DNA of 64,000 nucleotides, taken from positions 1 to 64,000 of the forward strand of contig JAJVIM010000021.1 of NCBI GenBank assembly GCA_022071955.1, written 5' to 3'. Shown piece after piece: positions 1-7,465 of the stretch. A program made the translations under genes and the position numbers. Below the pieces are notes generated by a model, which was not told the origin of the DNA, did not search any database, and saw nothing but the letters and a program-made list of their open reading frames with translations. Source of the stretch: Anaerolineae bacterium (GTDB lineage Bacteria > Chloroflexota > Anaerolineae > 4572-78 > J111). The stretch's first letter is position 1, and every line of letters starts with the position of its first letter.

Positions 1-60
1 AAAAAACGCCAATTTTTAACACCTGTCCGCTCCTGAATTCCCAATGGGAAGGGGGATGGG
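1..60. repeat. Truncated right half of three-hairpin repeat (family A)
   Basis: The window opens inside what looks like the right part of the intergenic element seen whole at 7187-7328. A possible right arm (CGCCAATTTTTAACACC) is followed by a short hairpin TTCCCAATGGGAA and then GGGGGATGGGG. The complete copy has TTCCCTGTGGGAAGGGGGG and GGGGGGATGGG in the same order. The left half lies outside the window, so the assignment is partly inference. Confidence 0.4.
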
Positions 61-77
61 GCACAACTTGGGTTATC

Positions 78-971
78 TTACACAATCACCCGCAACCGGC
101 CGGGGAGAATCTTGTATTTGATGTGAGTGGCGCTGGTTTCAAACACCTCGCCATCGGCCTGAATGGGCGAAGCCGGGGTGATGGTGATGGCCAGCTCGGT
201 GGTGCGCCGGTTAACTACCATACGGCTGCCAAGGTGCCGGCCAGAAAATGTTTGGGGCAGCAACCACAGCAGGCGCAGACGGCTCATGCCCAGGCCGTAG
301 ACAAAATCAAACTGGCCATCGTCAACCTGAGCTTTGGGGGTGATAAAAAACGCCCCGCCAGTGCGCGGCCCGTTGCCCACCGACACCAAAACCACCGGCC
401 CCTCAAATACGCCGGCGTCCCATTCCAGCCGGGCCTGCCAAGGTTTGGCCGCCAGAATACATTTGAGCGCCGCCACTATGTAACGCACGCTGCCTTTGAT
501 CCAGCGCATCCGGTGCTGGGTGACGGTGACAACCGGTTCAAGCCCCACCGCCGAGTTATTGGCAAAGTAGCGCCCGTTCACGCAACCCACATCGATGAGG
601 CGGCTGTTGCCCGCAGCAATCCGGTGGCAGGCGGCGGTGATATCGCTGGGGAGTTTGAGGGTGTAAGCCAGATCATTGGCGGTGCCCAGCGGCAAAATCG
701 CGAGCGTCACATCGGCCGGCCCGGCGGCGGCCTGCATCATGCCGTTGACCACCTCGTTAAGCGTGCCATCACCGCCGGCAGCGACAATAATTTTATAACC
801 GGCCGCCACCGCCTGCCGGGCCAGTTCGACGGCGTGATTCGGGTATTCAGTGGGGGCAAGATCAAAGGCCAGCCCGGCGGCATGCATACCGCGTTCAATC
901 AGAGCCAGCTTGGTATCGCTGCTGTGACGGCCGCCGTGCGTATTCATAATGATCTTCAGCGTAGAAGTCAT
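78..971 (-). CDS. YegS/DgkB-type lipid (diacylglycerol) kinase
   Basis: A 297-residue protein of the DAGK catalytic family, which phosphorylates diacylglycerol or related lipids with ATP at the inner membrane face. The nucleotide-binding motif GGDGTLNEVVNGM lies near residue 65 and ILPLGTANDLA near residue 95; both are signatures of the YegS/BmrU/DgkB group, and the length fits. The ATG at 971 is preferred over a TTG at 992, because the upstream stop hairpin of the neighbouring gene (990-1016) would overlap the longer form. No clear Shine-Dalgarno precedes it, and TATTCT lies 9 nt upstream. The exact lipid substrate cannot be read from sequence. Confidence 0.85.
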   Translation of the reverse strand: MTSTLKIIMNTHGGRHSSDTKLALIERGMHAAGLAFDLAPTEYPNHAVELARQAVAAGYKIIVAAGGDGTLNEVVNGMMQAAAGPADVTLAILPLGTANDLAYTLKLPSDITAACHRIAAGNSRLIDVGCVNGRYFANNSAVGLEPVVTVTQHRMRWIKGSVRYIVAALKCILAAKPWQARLEWDAGVFEGPVVLVSVGNGPRTGGAFFITPKAQVDDGQFDFVYGLGMSRLRLLWLLPQTFSGRHLGSRMVVNRRTTELAITITPASPIQADGEVFETSATHIKYKILPGRLRVIV

Positions 972-979
972 AATCGGCG

Positions 980-1017
980 CAGAATAAAACAAAGACTGTG
1001 TTTGCCACAGCCTTTGT
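980..1017 (-). terminator. Rho-independent terminator of the PLP-enzyme gene
   Basis: Arms CAAAGACTGTG (990-1000) and CACAGCCTTTG (1006-1016) form a stem with one mismatch. Read leftward it is followed by TTTTATT. It sits 24 nt after the stop of the gene ending at 1041. Confidence 0.6.
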
Positions 1018-1040
1018 TGTTGGGATCAATTTTTTGAGCG

Positions 1041-2288
1041 TTATTCCGGCAAAACGCCGACCGCTTTGCCGGCGGCCTCAAAAATATCCATCGCCCGCTC
1101 AATTTCTTCAAGGCTGTGACCGGCGGTCACATTGGCTCTGAGCCGGCTGGTGCCCACCGGTACCGCCGGCGAAACCACCGGCAGCACAAAAATATCGCGG
1201 TCCTGCGAATATTTAGCCATCATCCAGGCCCGTTCGTCATCGCCGGCAATAATCGGCACAATTGGTGTTTCTGACTTGAGGGTGTTGAAGCCACGCTCCT
1301 GTAACCCCTGGATGAAATAATTAACATTGCTGCGCAATTTTTGAATCCGCTGCGGCTCCTCTTCGATCACCTCAAACGAGGCTTTGGCAGCCGCGGCGGC
1401 GGGTGGCGGCAGCGCCGCGGAAAATACAAAGGCGCGGGTGGTGTGCTTGAGGTAGGTGACCAGATCGGCTTTGCCGGCCACGTAGCCGCCCACCGCCGGA
1501 ATGGTTTTGCTGAGGGTGCCCATTTTAATATCGATGGCGTCCTCGTCCATGCCAAAATGCTCCAGAATGCCGTGGCCGGTTTCACCCAAAACGCCCACCG
1601 AGTGAGCCTCATCGACCATAAGCATGGCTTCGTGTTTGCGGCACAACCGCACCACTTCCGGCAGGTTGATTACATCGCCGTCCATGCTGAACACGGCATC
1701 CACCACCACCAGTTTGCCGGAACGCTTTGGCGCTTCAACCAGCGCTTTTTCCAGCGCTTCCATATCGTTGTGCTCAAACCGCACAAATTTGGAGCGCGAC
1801 AATAAACAGCCATCGACAATACTGGCGTGGTTGAGCTTGTCTGAAATCACCACATCGTTGCGCCCCAGCAGAGCCGCGATTGTACCCAGGTTGGTTACGT
1901 AGCCGCTGGAGAGCACCATCGCGTCTTCGGCGTGTTTGAACTCGGCCACCTTTTTTTCCAGCTCAACGTGAATGCGGGTGGTGCCGGCCAGCACGCGCAC
2001 GCCGTGGGTGCCGGGGCCAAACTCGGCCAGCGCGGCCTGGGCGGCTGCCGTAATTTTGGGATGCCCCAGCAAATCCAGATAGGCATACGAGGCAAACTGA
2101 AGCATATTGCGGCCGTTGATGGTCACATAAGCGCCGTTCACTTTGTCGGCGGGCTGCAGATACAAATACAAATCCTGTTCTTTGGCCGAGCGCACGCGCT
2201 CGTTCATTTGCTGAATACGCCATTCGATAGGATTGAGTGAGCGGCCAGCGCCGTTATCAGCATCTGCGCCGTTGTGGGTAGAAGCCAT
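1041..2288 (-). CDS. alpha-oxoamine synthase family PLP enzyme (Kbl/BioF/SPT-like)
   Basis: A 415-residue fold-type I PLP enzyme of the alpha-oxoamine synthase family, which joins an amino acid to an acyl-CoA with loss of CO2 or forms 2-amino-3-oxobutyrate. Visible marks are LSSGYVTNLG near 127, DEAHSVGVLGETGHG near 226 (the Asp that binds the pyridine nitrogen) and GTLSKTIPAVGG with the Schiff-base lysine at K261. Glycine C-acetyltransferase, 8-amino-7-oxononanoate synthase and serine palmitoyltransferase share these motifs. No tdh or bio gene is adjacent, so the substrate is left open. A good promoter and AGGA ribosome site precede the ATG. Confidence 0.85.
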   Translation of the reverse strand: MASTHNGADADNGAGRSLNPIEWRIQQMNERVRSAKEQDLYLYLQPADKVNGAYVTINGRNMLQFASYAYLDLLGHPKITAAAQAALAEFGPGTHGVRVLAGTTRIHVELEKKVAEFKHAEDAMVLSSGYVTNLGTIAALLGRNDVVISDKLNHASIVDGCLLSRSKFVRFEHNDMEALEKALVEAPKRSGKLVVVDAVFSMDGDVINLPEVVRLCRKHEAMLMVDEAHSVGVLGETGHGILEHFGMDEDAIDIKMGTLSKTIPAVGGYVAGKADLVTYLKHTTRAFVFSAALPPPAAAAAKASFEVIEEEPQRIQKLRSNVNYFIQGLQERGFNTLKSETPIVPIIAGDDERAWMMAKYSQDRDIFVLPVVSPAVPVGTSRLRANVTAGHSLEEIERAMDIFEAAGKAVGVLPE

Positions 2289-2346
2289 AAGATTCCTCTA
2301 TTCCGGTCAACGAATTTTCGTCAGTTGTAGAAAATTAATAGGTCAG

Positions 2347-2375
2347 AGTATAACATTCAGTATTTGATTTGTAAA
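2347..2375 (-). promoter_or_regulatory. Promoter of the alpha-oxoamine synthase gene
   Basis: On the minus strand TTTACA (2370-2375) is separated by 17 nt from TATACT (2347-2352), both close to the sigma-70 consensus. Transcription would begin about 50 nt before the ATG at 2288. Confidence 0.65.
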
Positions 2376-2382
2376 ATGCCTA

Positions 2383-3087
2383 TTAATCAAAGCCTAAGCC
2401 GCGTTCTTTAAGGCTGACAAACCGCTGGTGGCCAATCACAATGTGATCCAGCACTTCTATCCCCAGCAGCGAGCCGCCGCTGACGATCGTCCGGGTTACC
2501 TGCACATCCTCCGGCGAGGGAGTCGGATCGCCGGAGGGGTGGTTGTGGGCCACAATCAGCGAGGTGGCGTTGTCGCGCACCGCCTCGCGGAATACTTCAC
2601 CCACCCGGATAATCGATGAGTTGACGTTGCCAATATACACGGTGGGTGTGCGCATCACCTTGTTTTTGGTATCGAGCAAAATAACCCGCAAATGTTCCTG
2701 TTCCAGCGCGCTCATTTCCAGCATGAGCAGGTTGGCCGCATCTTGCGGCGAGGTAATTTGCGGCCGGGTATCCGGCGAGGCGATCATCGCCCGGCGGCCC
2801 AGTTCAAAGGCGGCTTTGAGCTGGGCAATTTTGGCGTCGCTCACACCGCGCACCTCACCGAGATCACTGCTGCTGGCCCGGATCAATCCGGCCAATCCGC
2901 CAAACTGGCACAACAGCCGGGTGCTCAAATTTAAAACGTTTTCGCCAGCAGAGCCTACTCGCAGCAAAATAGCCAAAAGCTCGGGGTCTGATAACGCCTG
3001 CGCCCCGTACCGCAGCAAACGCTCGCGGGGTCGTTCTGAAGCGGGCACATCATGCATGGTGAAGTATGAAGACAACTCGTTCGTCAT
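2383..3087 (-). CDS. radC: RadC family JAB/MPN protein
   Basis: A 234-residue protein of the RadC (UPF0758) family. A helix-hairpin-helix-like N-terminal part (VRGVSDAKIAQLKAAFELGRR) precedes a JAB/MPN metal-binding domain with the signature HNHPSGDPTPSPED. The family was named for DNA repair, but its biochemical role is unsettled. The ATG at 3087 is used; a GTG at 3102 would add five residues. It lies behind the cupin gene on the same strand and may share its transcript. Confidence 0.9.
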   Translation of the reverse strand: MTNELSSYFTMHDVPASERPRERLLRYGAQALSDPELLAILLRVGSAGENVLNLSTRLLCQFGGLAGLIRASSSDLGEVRGVSDAKIAQLKAAFELGRRAMIASPDTRPQITSPQDAANLLMLEMSALEQEHLRVILLDTKNKVMRTPTVYIGNVNSSIIRVGEVFREAVRDNATSLIVAHNHPSGDPTPSPEDVQVTRTIVSGGSLLGIEVLDHIVIGHQRFVSLKERGLGFD

Positions 3088-3125
3088 CGAAACTTGCCCC
3101 ACTCAGTTATAATATTTGTGGCGGG

Positions 3126-3437
3126 TTAGTGAATGTGAGCTTCCAGACACTTAACGCCGTCGCCGCCAACTTCGGCGAGGTGGCGCAAACCGGCGGGTAA
3201 ATCGAGCCGGTCGCCGGCTTTAAGCGTGACAGTTTTGTGGCGGGTTGGGAATTCAAATTTAATGCTGCCGGTAACCACAAACAATATTTTGTGATAGCCG
3301 TGCGTGTGGCCATCAAACTTGCCGTGGGCGGGACTGATCCAGGTATGCACCGTTAGCTCCTGCCCTTCCATATAGTCGCGCAGTTCTTCTTCCGTGGCGG
3401 GAGTGTCTTCGGTCCAGGGAGTAATTTTAAGTTCCAT
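3126..3437 (-). CDS. Small single-domain cupin protein
   Basis: A 103-residue single cupin. The first motif is represented by the stretch after TWISPAHGKFDGHTHGYHKILFV, with several metal-capable histidines, and the second by GDRLDLPAGLRHLAEVGGDG. Small cupins of this type bind metal or small molecules, or act as isomerases; no substrate can be named. It is first in a leftward unit with radC and has its own strong promoter at 3475-3503. Confidence 0.75.
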   Translation of the reverse strand: MELKITPWTEDTPATEEELRDYMEGQELTVHTWISPAHGKFDGHTHGYHKILFVVTGSIKFEFPTRHKTVTLKAGDRLDLPAGLRHLAEVGGDGVKCLEAHIH

Positions 3438-3474
3438 ATTAAATTAGTTTCCTGTCGGTTAATTGATTTGAGCT

Positions 3475-3503
3475 ATTCTACATTTATGCCGATACATCGT
3501 CAA
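3475..3503 (-). promoter_or_regulatory. Promoter of cupin/radC
   Basis: Minus strand TTGACG (3498-3503), a 17-nt spacer and TAGAAT (3475-3480). It is back-to-back with the SCP2 promoter, 20 nt away. Confidence 0.65.
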
Positions 3504-3522
3504 CTGAAACCTTTTGTTGTCG

Positions 3523-3551
3523 TTGACAGCTCTCCCCCCCTCGATTATACT
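3523..3551 (+). promoter_or_regulatory. Promoter of the SCP2-manA-proA unit
   Basis: TTGACA (3523-3528), a 17-nt spacer and TATACT (3546-3551), nearly perfect sigma-70 consensus. The start near 3558 gives an untranslated leader of about 178 nt, most of it heptanucleotide repeats. Confidence 0.75.
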
Positions 3552-3585
3552 TTCCAAACTATTTTATCCGGGGGAGGGTGAAGGA

Positions 3586-3705
3586 CGATTTTGGATTTTG
3601 GATTTTGGATTTACGATTTTGGATTTTGAATTTACGTTTTACGCAACACAAACTCAAAACTCAAAACTTAAAACTCAAAACTTAAAACTCATCACCCACC
3701 TAACT
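3586..3705 (+). repeat. Heptanucleotide tandem repeats in the SCP2 leader
   Basis: Two blocks share a period of seven. The first (3586-3636) is built on TTTTGGA/TTTACGA units. The second (3650-3700) is built on AACTCAA/AACTTAA units. The leader ends with CTTATTTTCACGGGAGC before the ATG at 3736, which matches the end of the epimerase leader at 20101. The region has no convincing coding capacity. Confidence 0.8.
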
Positions 3706-3735
3706 CACCGAACTTATTTTCACGGGAGCTTATTA

Positions 3736-4077
3736 ATGAGTCATAACAACGATGTTCAAAAAATCTTTGAAAAGATGCCGCAGGCGCTGGTTAAAGACAA
3801 AGTTAACGGGTTGAACGCCACCATTCAACTGAACCTGTCCGGCGAGGGCGGCGGCGACTGGCAGGTGAAATTCACCAACGGCCAGCTCAACATCGAGCCG
3901 GGCAAGTCGGCCAGCCCGGATTTAACGCTGGGCATGCCGGCCAGCGATTACATTGCGCTGACCAAAGGCGAAGCCAATCCGATGGGCCTGTTTATGGCCG
4001 GCAAAATCAAGGTAGCCGGCAACATGACTCTGGCCATGAAGTTTCAGGATATGTTTGACCGCAATCTGGTGCAATAA
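3736..4077 (+). CDS. SCP2 sterol-carrier-like protein
   Basis: A 113-residue single SCP2 domain: an N-terminal helix (DVQKIFEKMPQAL), a beta sheet (ATIQLNLSGEGGGDWQVKF, NGQLNIEPGKSASPDLTL) and the hydrophobic C-terminal part (LFMAGKIKVAGNMTLAMKF) that lines the lipid tunnel in this family. It probably binds lipid or acyl compounds in the cytoplasm. The ATG at 3736 with GGGAG 7 nt upstream is chosen; longer forms would read through low-complexity repeats. It is followed after 53 nt by manA and is probably co-transcribed. Confidence 0.85.
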   Translation: MSHNNDVQKIFEKMPQALVKDKVNGLNATIQLNLSGEGGGDWQVKFTNGQLNIEPGKSASPDLTLGMPASDYIALTKGEANPMGLFMAGKIKVAGNMTLAMKFQDMFDRNLVQ

Positions 4078-4130
4078 CCGCCCGCGGCCAAATTTGCCCT
4101 ATCGCCCCGGCTGGGCCAAAATTGGAAAGT

Positions 4131-5141
4131 ATGATGACCAAACATATTTATCCCCTGACTTTTTCTCCGGTGTTTCAAAATTATTTGTGGGGCGGCCGCA
4201 ACCTGGAAACTGTGCTGGGCCGAAAAATTCCGCCCGGCGTGGTGGCCGAAAGCTGGGAAATTTCCGGCCATCATTCATCGCCCACCAAAGTAGATAACGG
4301 CTCGCTGGCCGGCCAAACCCTGCCGCAGGTGCTCACTGCGCTGGGCCTCGATCTGGTGGGGACGCGCTCGCAGGCCATGCTGGAGCGGGGCAAGTTTCCG
4401 CTGCTGGTCAAATTGCTCGACGCCAACAAGCCGCTGTCGGTGCAGGTTCACCCCAACAACGAGTACGCCACCACTCGCGAAAACGGCGAGCTGGGCAAAA
4501 CCGAAATGTGGTATATTTTGCAGGCCAAACCCGGCGCGCACCTGATCTACGGGCTGAAGGCGGGCGTCACCCCGGAGCGATTCCGGGAGCGGCTGGAAGC
4601 CGGCCAGCTTGAGGAATGCCTGCACACCCTGCCGGTGCAGCCCGGCGACGCGGTGTTCATTCCGTCCGGCTCGCTGCACGCCATTATGGATGGCATTGTG
4701 CTGGCCGAAATCCAGCAAAACTCGGACGTGACGTACCGCGTGTACGATTGGAACCGGGTGGACGCCAACGGCCAGCCGCGCCCGCTGCACGTGGATAAGG
4801 CCATCGACGTGATTAATTTTGACCAGGTTGAACCCGGCCCCTACCCGCCAAAACTGATTGAGGATAAAGCCGGGCTAACCCGCGAAGTGATCTCGGCCTG
4901 CCCCTATTTTGTAGTGGAGCGAGTCACTTTTGCCGCAGCCGGCGTCGCTTTTAAAGGCGCGTGTACCGGCGAAACTTTTGAAATTTGGGGCTGCATGGCC
5001 GGCCACGGCCAGATTGAATGGGCCGGCCCCGCGCTCGATTTACCGGCGGTGCGGTTTTCGCTGCTGCCGGCGGCGCTGGGCCAGTTTGAGGTAACGGCCA
5101 GCCAGCCGGCCTCGATGCTGCGAGTTTACGTGCCGGAATAA
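4131..5141 (+). CDS. manA: Mannose-6-phosphate isomerase, class I
   Basis: A 336-residue type I phosphomannose isomerase interconverting fructose-6-P and mannose-6-P. The zinc-site pattern is visible: QVHPNNEYA (Gln and His), KTEMWYIL (Glu) and IPSGSLHAIMDG (His), followed by YRVYDWNR with the family arginine. The length matches the short Bacillus-type enzymes. The start is ATG 4131 (or 4134); GGAAAG is very close upstream. It sits between SCP2 and proA on one strand, 16 nt from proA. It would supply mannose-6-P for nucleotide sugars. Confidence 0.92.
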   Translation: MMTKHIYPLTFSPVFQNYLWGGRNLETVLGRKIPPGVVAESWEISGHHSSPTKVDNGSLAGQTLPQVLTALGLDLVGTRSQAMLERGKFPLLVKLLDANKPLSVQVHPNNEYATTRENGELGKTEMWYILQAKPGAHLIYGLKAGVTPERFRERLEAGQLEECLHTLPVQPGDAVFIPSGSLHAIMDGIVLAEIQQNSDVTYRVYDWNRVDANGQPRPLHVDKAIDVINFDQVEPGPYPPKLIEDKAGLTREVISACPYFVVERVTFAAAGVAFKGACTGETFEIWGCMAGHGQIEWAGPALDLPAVRFSLLPAALGQFEVTASQPASMLRVYVPE

Positions 5142-5157
5142 TACCGGGAGGATCAAA

Positions 5158-6417
5158 ATGAACGCTGAATTACAAACCAAAGGGCGGGCCGCAAAAGCCG
5201 CCAGCCGCGTGCTGGGTACGCTCGGGGCCGAGGCCAAAAACAAAGCCCTGCACACCATCGCCGCTGCGATACTTCAGGAAGAGGCCAACATTCTGGCGGC
5301 CAACCGGCAGGACATCGAAGCCGGCCGGGTCGCCGGGCTGAGCGAGGCGCTGCTCGACCGGCTGCTGCTGACCAGCGCCCGGCTGCAAAGTATGGCCAAC
5401 GATGTGCGCGCCGTGGCCAACCTGCCCGACCCGGTCGGCGAGGAGTTTGACAGCCGCCGCCTGCCCAACGGCCTGCAGCTGAGCAAACGGCGCGTGCCAA
5501 TTGGCGTCATCGGCGTAATTTACGAAAGCCGGCCCAATGTGACCATCGATATTTCCGCGTTGTGTTTAAAAAGCGGCAACGCGGCCATTTTGCGCGGCGG
5601 CAAAGAATCGGTGCATTCCAACCAGGCGCTGGCCCGCGCCGTGCAGCTTGGCTGCGAAGCCGCCGGCCTGCCCGCCGCAACCGCCCAGCTTATTGAATCC
5701 ACTGACCGCGAATTGGTGCGCGAAATGCTGCGGGCCAACGGCCTGATCGATATGATCATTCCCCGCGGCGGCGCGGCGCTGCATCAATTTGCCATTGAAA
5801 ACGCCTCGGTGCCGGTGATTACCGGCGGCATTGGCATTTGCCACGTTTACGTTGACCGCGCCGCAGACCCGGCCAAAATTACGCCGATTGTGGTCAACGC
5901 CAAAGTGCAGCGGCCGTCGGTGTGCAACGCGATGGACACGCTGCTGGTGCATCGGGCCGTGGCCGCCGAAGTGCTGCCTGCGGTGGCCGACGCGCTGGCC
6001 CAATACAAGGTTGACCTGCGCTGCGAGCCGAACGCTCTCTCAATTTTGGGCGGCGCTGCCGGCGTTCAACCGGCCGGCCCGGCTGATTTCGATACCGAAT
6101 TTATGGCGCTCATCGCCGCCATCAAAGTGGTTGACAGCCTTGACGAGGCGCTCGATCACATTTACGCCCACGGCAGCGGCCACACCGAAGCCATCATCAC
6201 CGAGGATTACAGCGCCGCCATGCGTTTCACCAACGAAGTCAACGCCGCCGCAGTAATGGTCAACGCCAGCACCCGTTTTAACGACGGCGGCCAGTTTGGG
6301 CTGGGCGCGGAGGTGGCCATCAGCACCCAACCGCTGCACGCCCGCGGGCCAATGGGCTTGAAAGAGCTGACCACGTATAAATGGGTGGTGTTTGGTACTG
6401 GCCAAATCCGGCCGTAG
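5158..6417 (+). CDS. proA: Glutamate-5-semialdehyde dehydrogenase (gamma-glutamyl phosphate reductase)
   Basis: A 419-residue NADPH-dependent enzyme that reduces gamma-glutamyl phosphate to the semialdehyde in proline synthesis. The aldehyde-dehydrogenase fold is full length. PIGVIGVIYESRPNVT, KSGNAAILRGGKES, IPRGGAALH and VQRPSVCNAMDTLL carry the conserved contacts and the catalytic cysteine, and the C-terminal RFNDGGQFGLGAEVAISTQ is typical. A strong GGGAGGA lies 5 nt before the ATG. proB is not adjacent, so proline genes are not clustered here. Confidence 0.96.
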   Translation: MNAELQTKGRAAKAASRVLGTLGAEAKNKALHTIAAAILQEEANILAANRQDIEAGRVAGLSEALLDRLLLTSARLQSMANDVRAVANLPDPVGEEFDSRRLPNGLQLSKRRVPIGVIGVIYESRPNVTIDISALCLKSGNAAILRGGKESVHSNQALARAVQLGCEAAGLPAATAQLIESTDRELVREMLRANGLIDMIIPRGGAALHQFAIENASVPVITGGIGICHVYVDRAADPAKITPIVVNAKVQRPSVCNAMDTLLVHRAVAAEVLPAVADALAQYKVDLRCEPNALSILGGAAGVQPAGPADFDTEFMALIAAIKVVDSLDEALDHIYAHGSGHTEAIITEDYSAAMRFTNEVNAAAVMVNASTRFNDGGQFGLGAEVAISTQPLHARGPMGLKELTTYKWVVFGTGQIRP

Positions 6418-6419
6418 GG

Positions 6420-6596
6420 GAGTTGCCCCCTCATCCCCCCAGCCCCCTTCTACCCATCGGGGACGAAGTGCCCGATGGGTAGAAGGGGGAGAAAATTTTT
6501 TTGGTGAGGTTTTGGGCGGCTAAGCCGCCCAAAACCTCACCAAATCATTGAAGCTCCCTCCCCAAAATTTGGGGAGGGGGTTGGGGGAGGGCAAAA
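6420..6596. repeat. Three-hairpin intergenic element, copy 1 (family A)
   Basis: Three successive inverted repeats fill the gap. Hairpin a has 19-bp perfect arms (6443-6461 and 6471-6489). Palindrome b has 21-bp perfect arms around 6522 (6501-6543), with core GGGCGGC-TAA-GCCGCCC. Hairpin c is CCCTCCCCAAA/TTTGGGGAGGG (6556-6578). C-rich and G-rich runs flank the whole. Any of these could stop transcription after proA, but the architecture recurs elsewhere. Confidence 0.8.
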
Positions 6597-6627
6597 TCAG
6601 CGTTCACCTATTAAAAAGGAGGACTCG

Positions 6628-7104
6628 TTGAGCAAGCACGATTATTACCGCGAACAGTTACAGCAGTCGCGGGCGGCGCTGGAAGCGGTGCTCAACCAGC
6701 TTTCGCCCGAACAGTGGCAAACGCCAGTTTTTAGCGAAGGCCAAACCTGGACGGTGCGCGACGTGGTGGCGCATCTGGTTGAAAATGAGCGCGGGATGAG
6801 CATTCACGTCCACAAAATCCGCAAGGGCGAAGAAACGGTGCCGGAGGGTTTTGATTTGCAGGCGTGGAACGCCGGCCTCAAATCCCGCACCGGCGAAAGT
6901 TCGCCGGTGGAGCTGCGCCAGCGCATGCAAGACGTGCGCGCCCGAACGTTGCAGGGGCTGGAGTCGATTACCGCGGGCGAGTGGCCGCTTTCCGGCCGCC
7001 ATCCGGCGCGCGGCGTCAGCACCATCGAACAATATTTTGAAACGATGGTTGACCACGAAACCACCCACACCGCCGACATCAAAACTGCGTTGGGAATTCG
7101 ATAA
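6628..7104 (+). CDS. DinB family protein
   Basis: A 158-residue four-helix DinB-like protein (DinB_2 type), a family of putative metal-dependent thiol-transferring enzymes. The expected metal histidines are visible in VAHLVENERGM (second helix) and in VDHETTHTADI near the C-terminus. The start is a TTG at 6628 preceded by AAAGGAGGA, a near-perfect ribosome site 4-5 nt upstream; no better ATG exists. It is isolated between two copies of repeat family A. Confidence 0.82.
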   Translation: MSKHDYYREQLQQSRAALEAVLNQLSPEQWQTPVFSEGQTWTVRDVVAHLVENERGMSIHVHKIRKGEETVPEGFDLQAWNAGLKSRTGESSPVELRQRMQDVRARTLQGLESITAGEWPLSGRHPARGVSTIEQYFETMVDHETTHTADIKTALGIR

Positions 7105-7186
7105 TCAACCTTTCCCAATAATACCCTACCCCGCAAAGATTGGTGGCTCTGCGTTAAACCGTGAACAGATTTTTTGACAAGATTTA

Positions 7187-7328
7187 CCCCCTCCCCTGCC
7201 CCCTCCCCCTGGCAGGGGGAGGGGAAAAATGAGGAATTTGGTGTCAATTTTGGGCGCAAAGCGCCCAAAATTGACACCATTTCCATAAAATCCCCCTTCC
7301 CTGTGGGAAGGGGGGACAGGGGGGATGG
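7187..7328. repeat. Three-hairpin intergenic element, copy 2 (family A)
   Basis: The order and spacing match copy 1. Hairpin a is perfect (7200-7224, centred on 7212). Palindrome b has 19-bp perfect arms around AAA (7239-7279), core GGGCGC-AAA-GCGCCC. Hairpin c is CCCCCTTCCC-TGT-GGGAAGGGGG (7292-7314). The arms of b differ in sequence from copy 1 but keep pairing, as does the 12-nt gap between b and c. The rest of the 7105-7465 gap shows no gene; GTAACCAGTTAC (7423-7434) is a short palindrome before the peptidase gene. Confidence 0.8.
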
Positions 7329-7465
7329 GTAAAAAGTCACCACGGTTAAGTGCGACGCCACCCAAAAATCCAGGTCATTGGTTATTGGTCATTTAAAACT
7401 GTAATTGCAATGACTTTTGCAAGTAACCAGTTACAAATAATCCTGTAACAGCCAAAGGAAATTCT

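Noticed and set aside
3586..3705. CRISPR-like array
   Set aside because: The units are 7 bp with no spacers; no repeat-spacer pattern or cas gene occurs in the window.
3514..3735. In-frame extension upstream of the SCP2 protein
   Set aside because: It translates heptad repeats and begins before the predicted transcription start near 3558.
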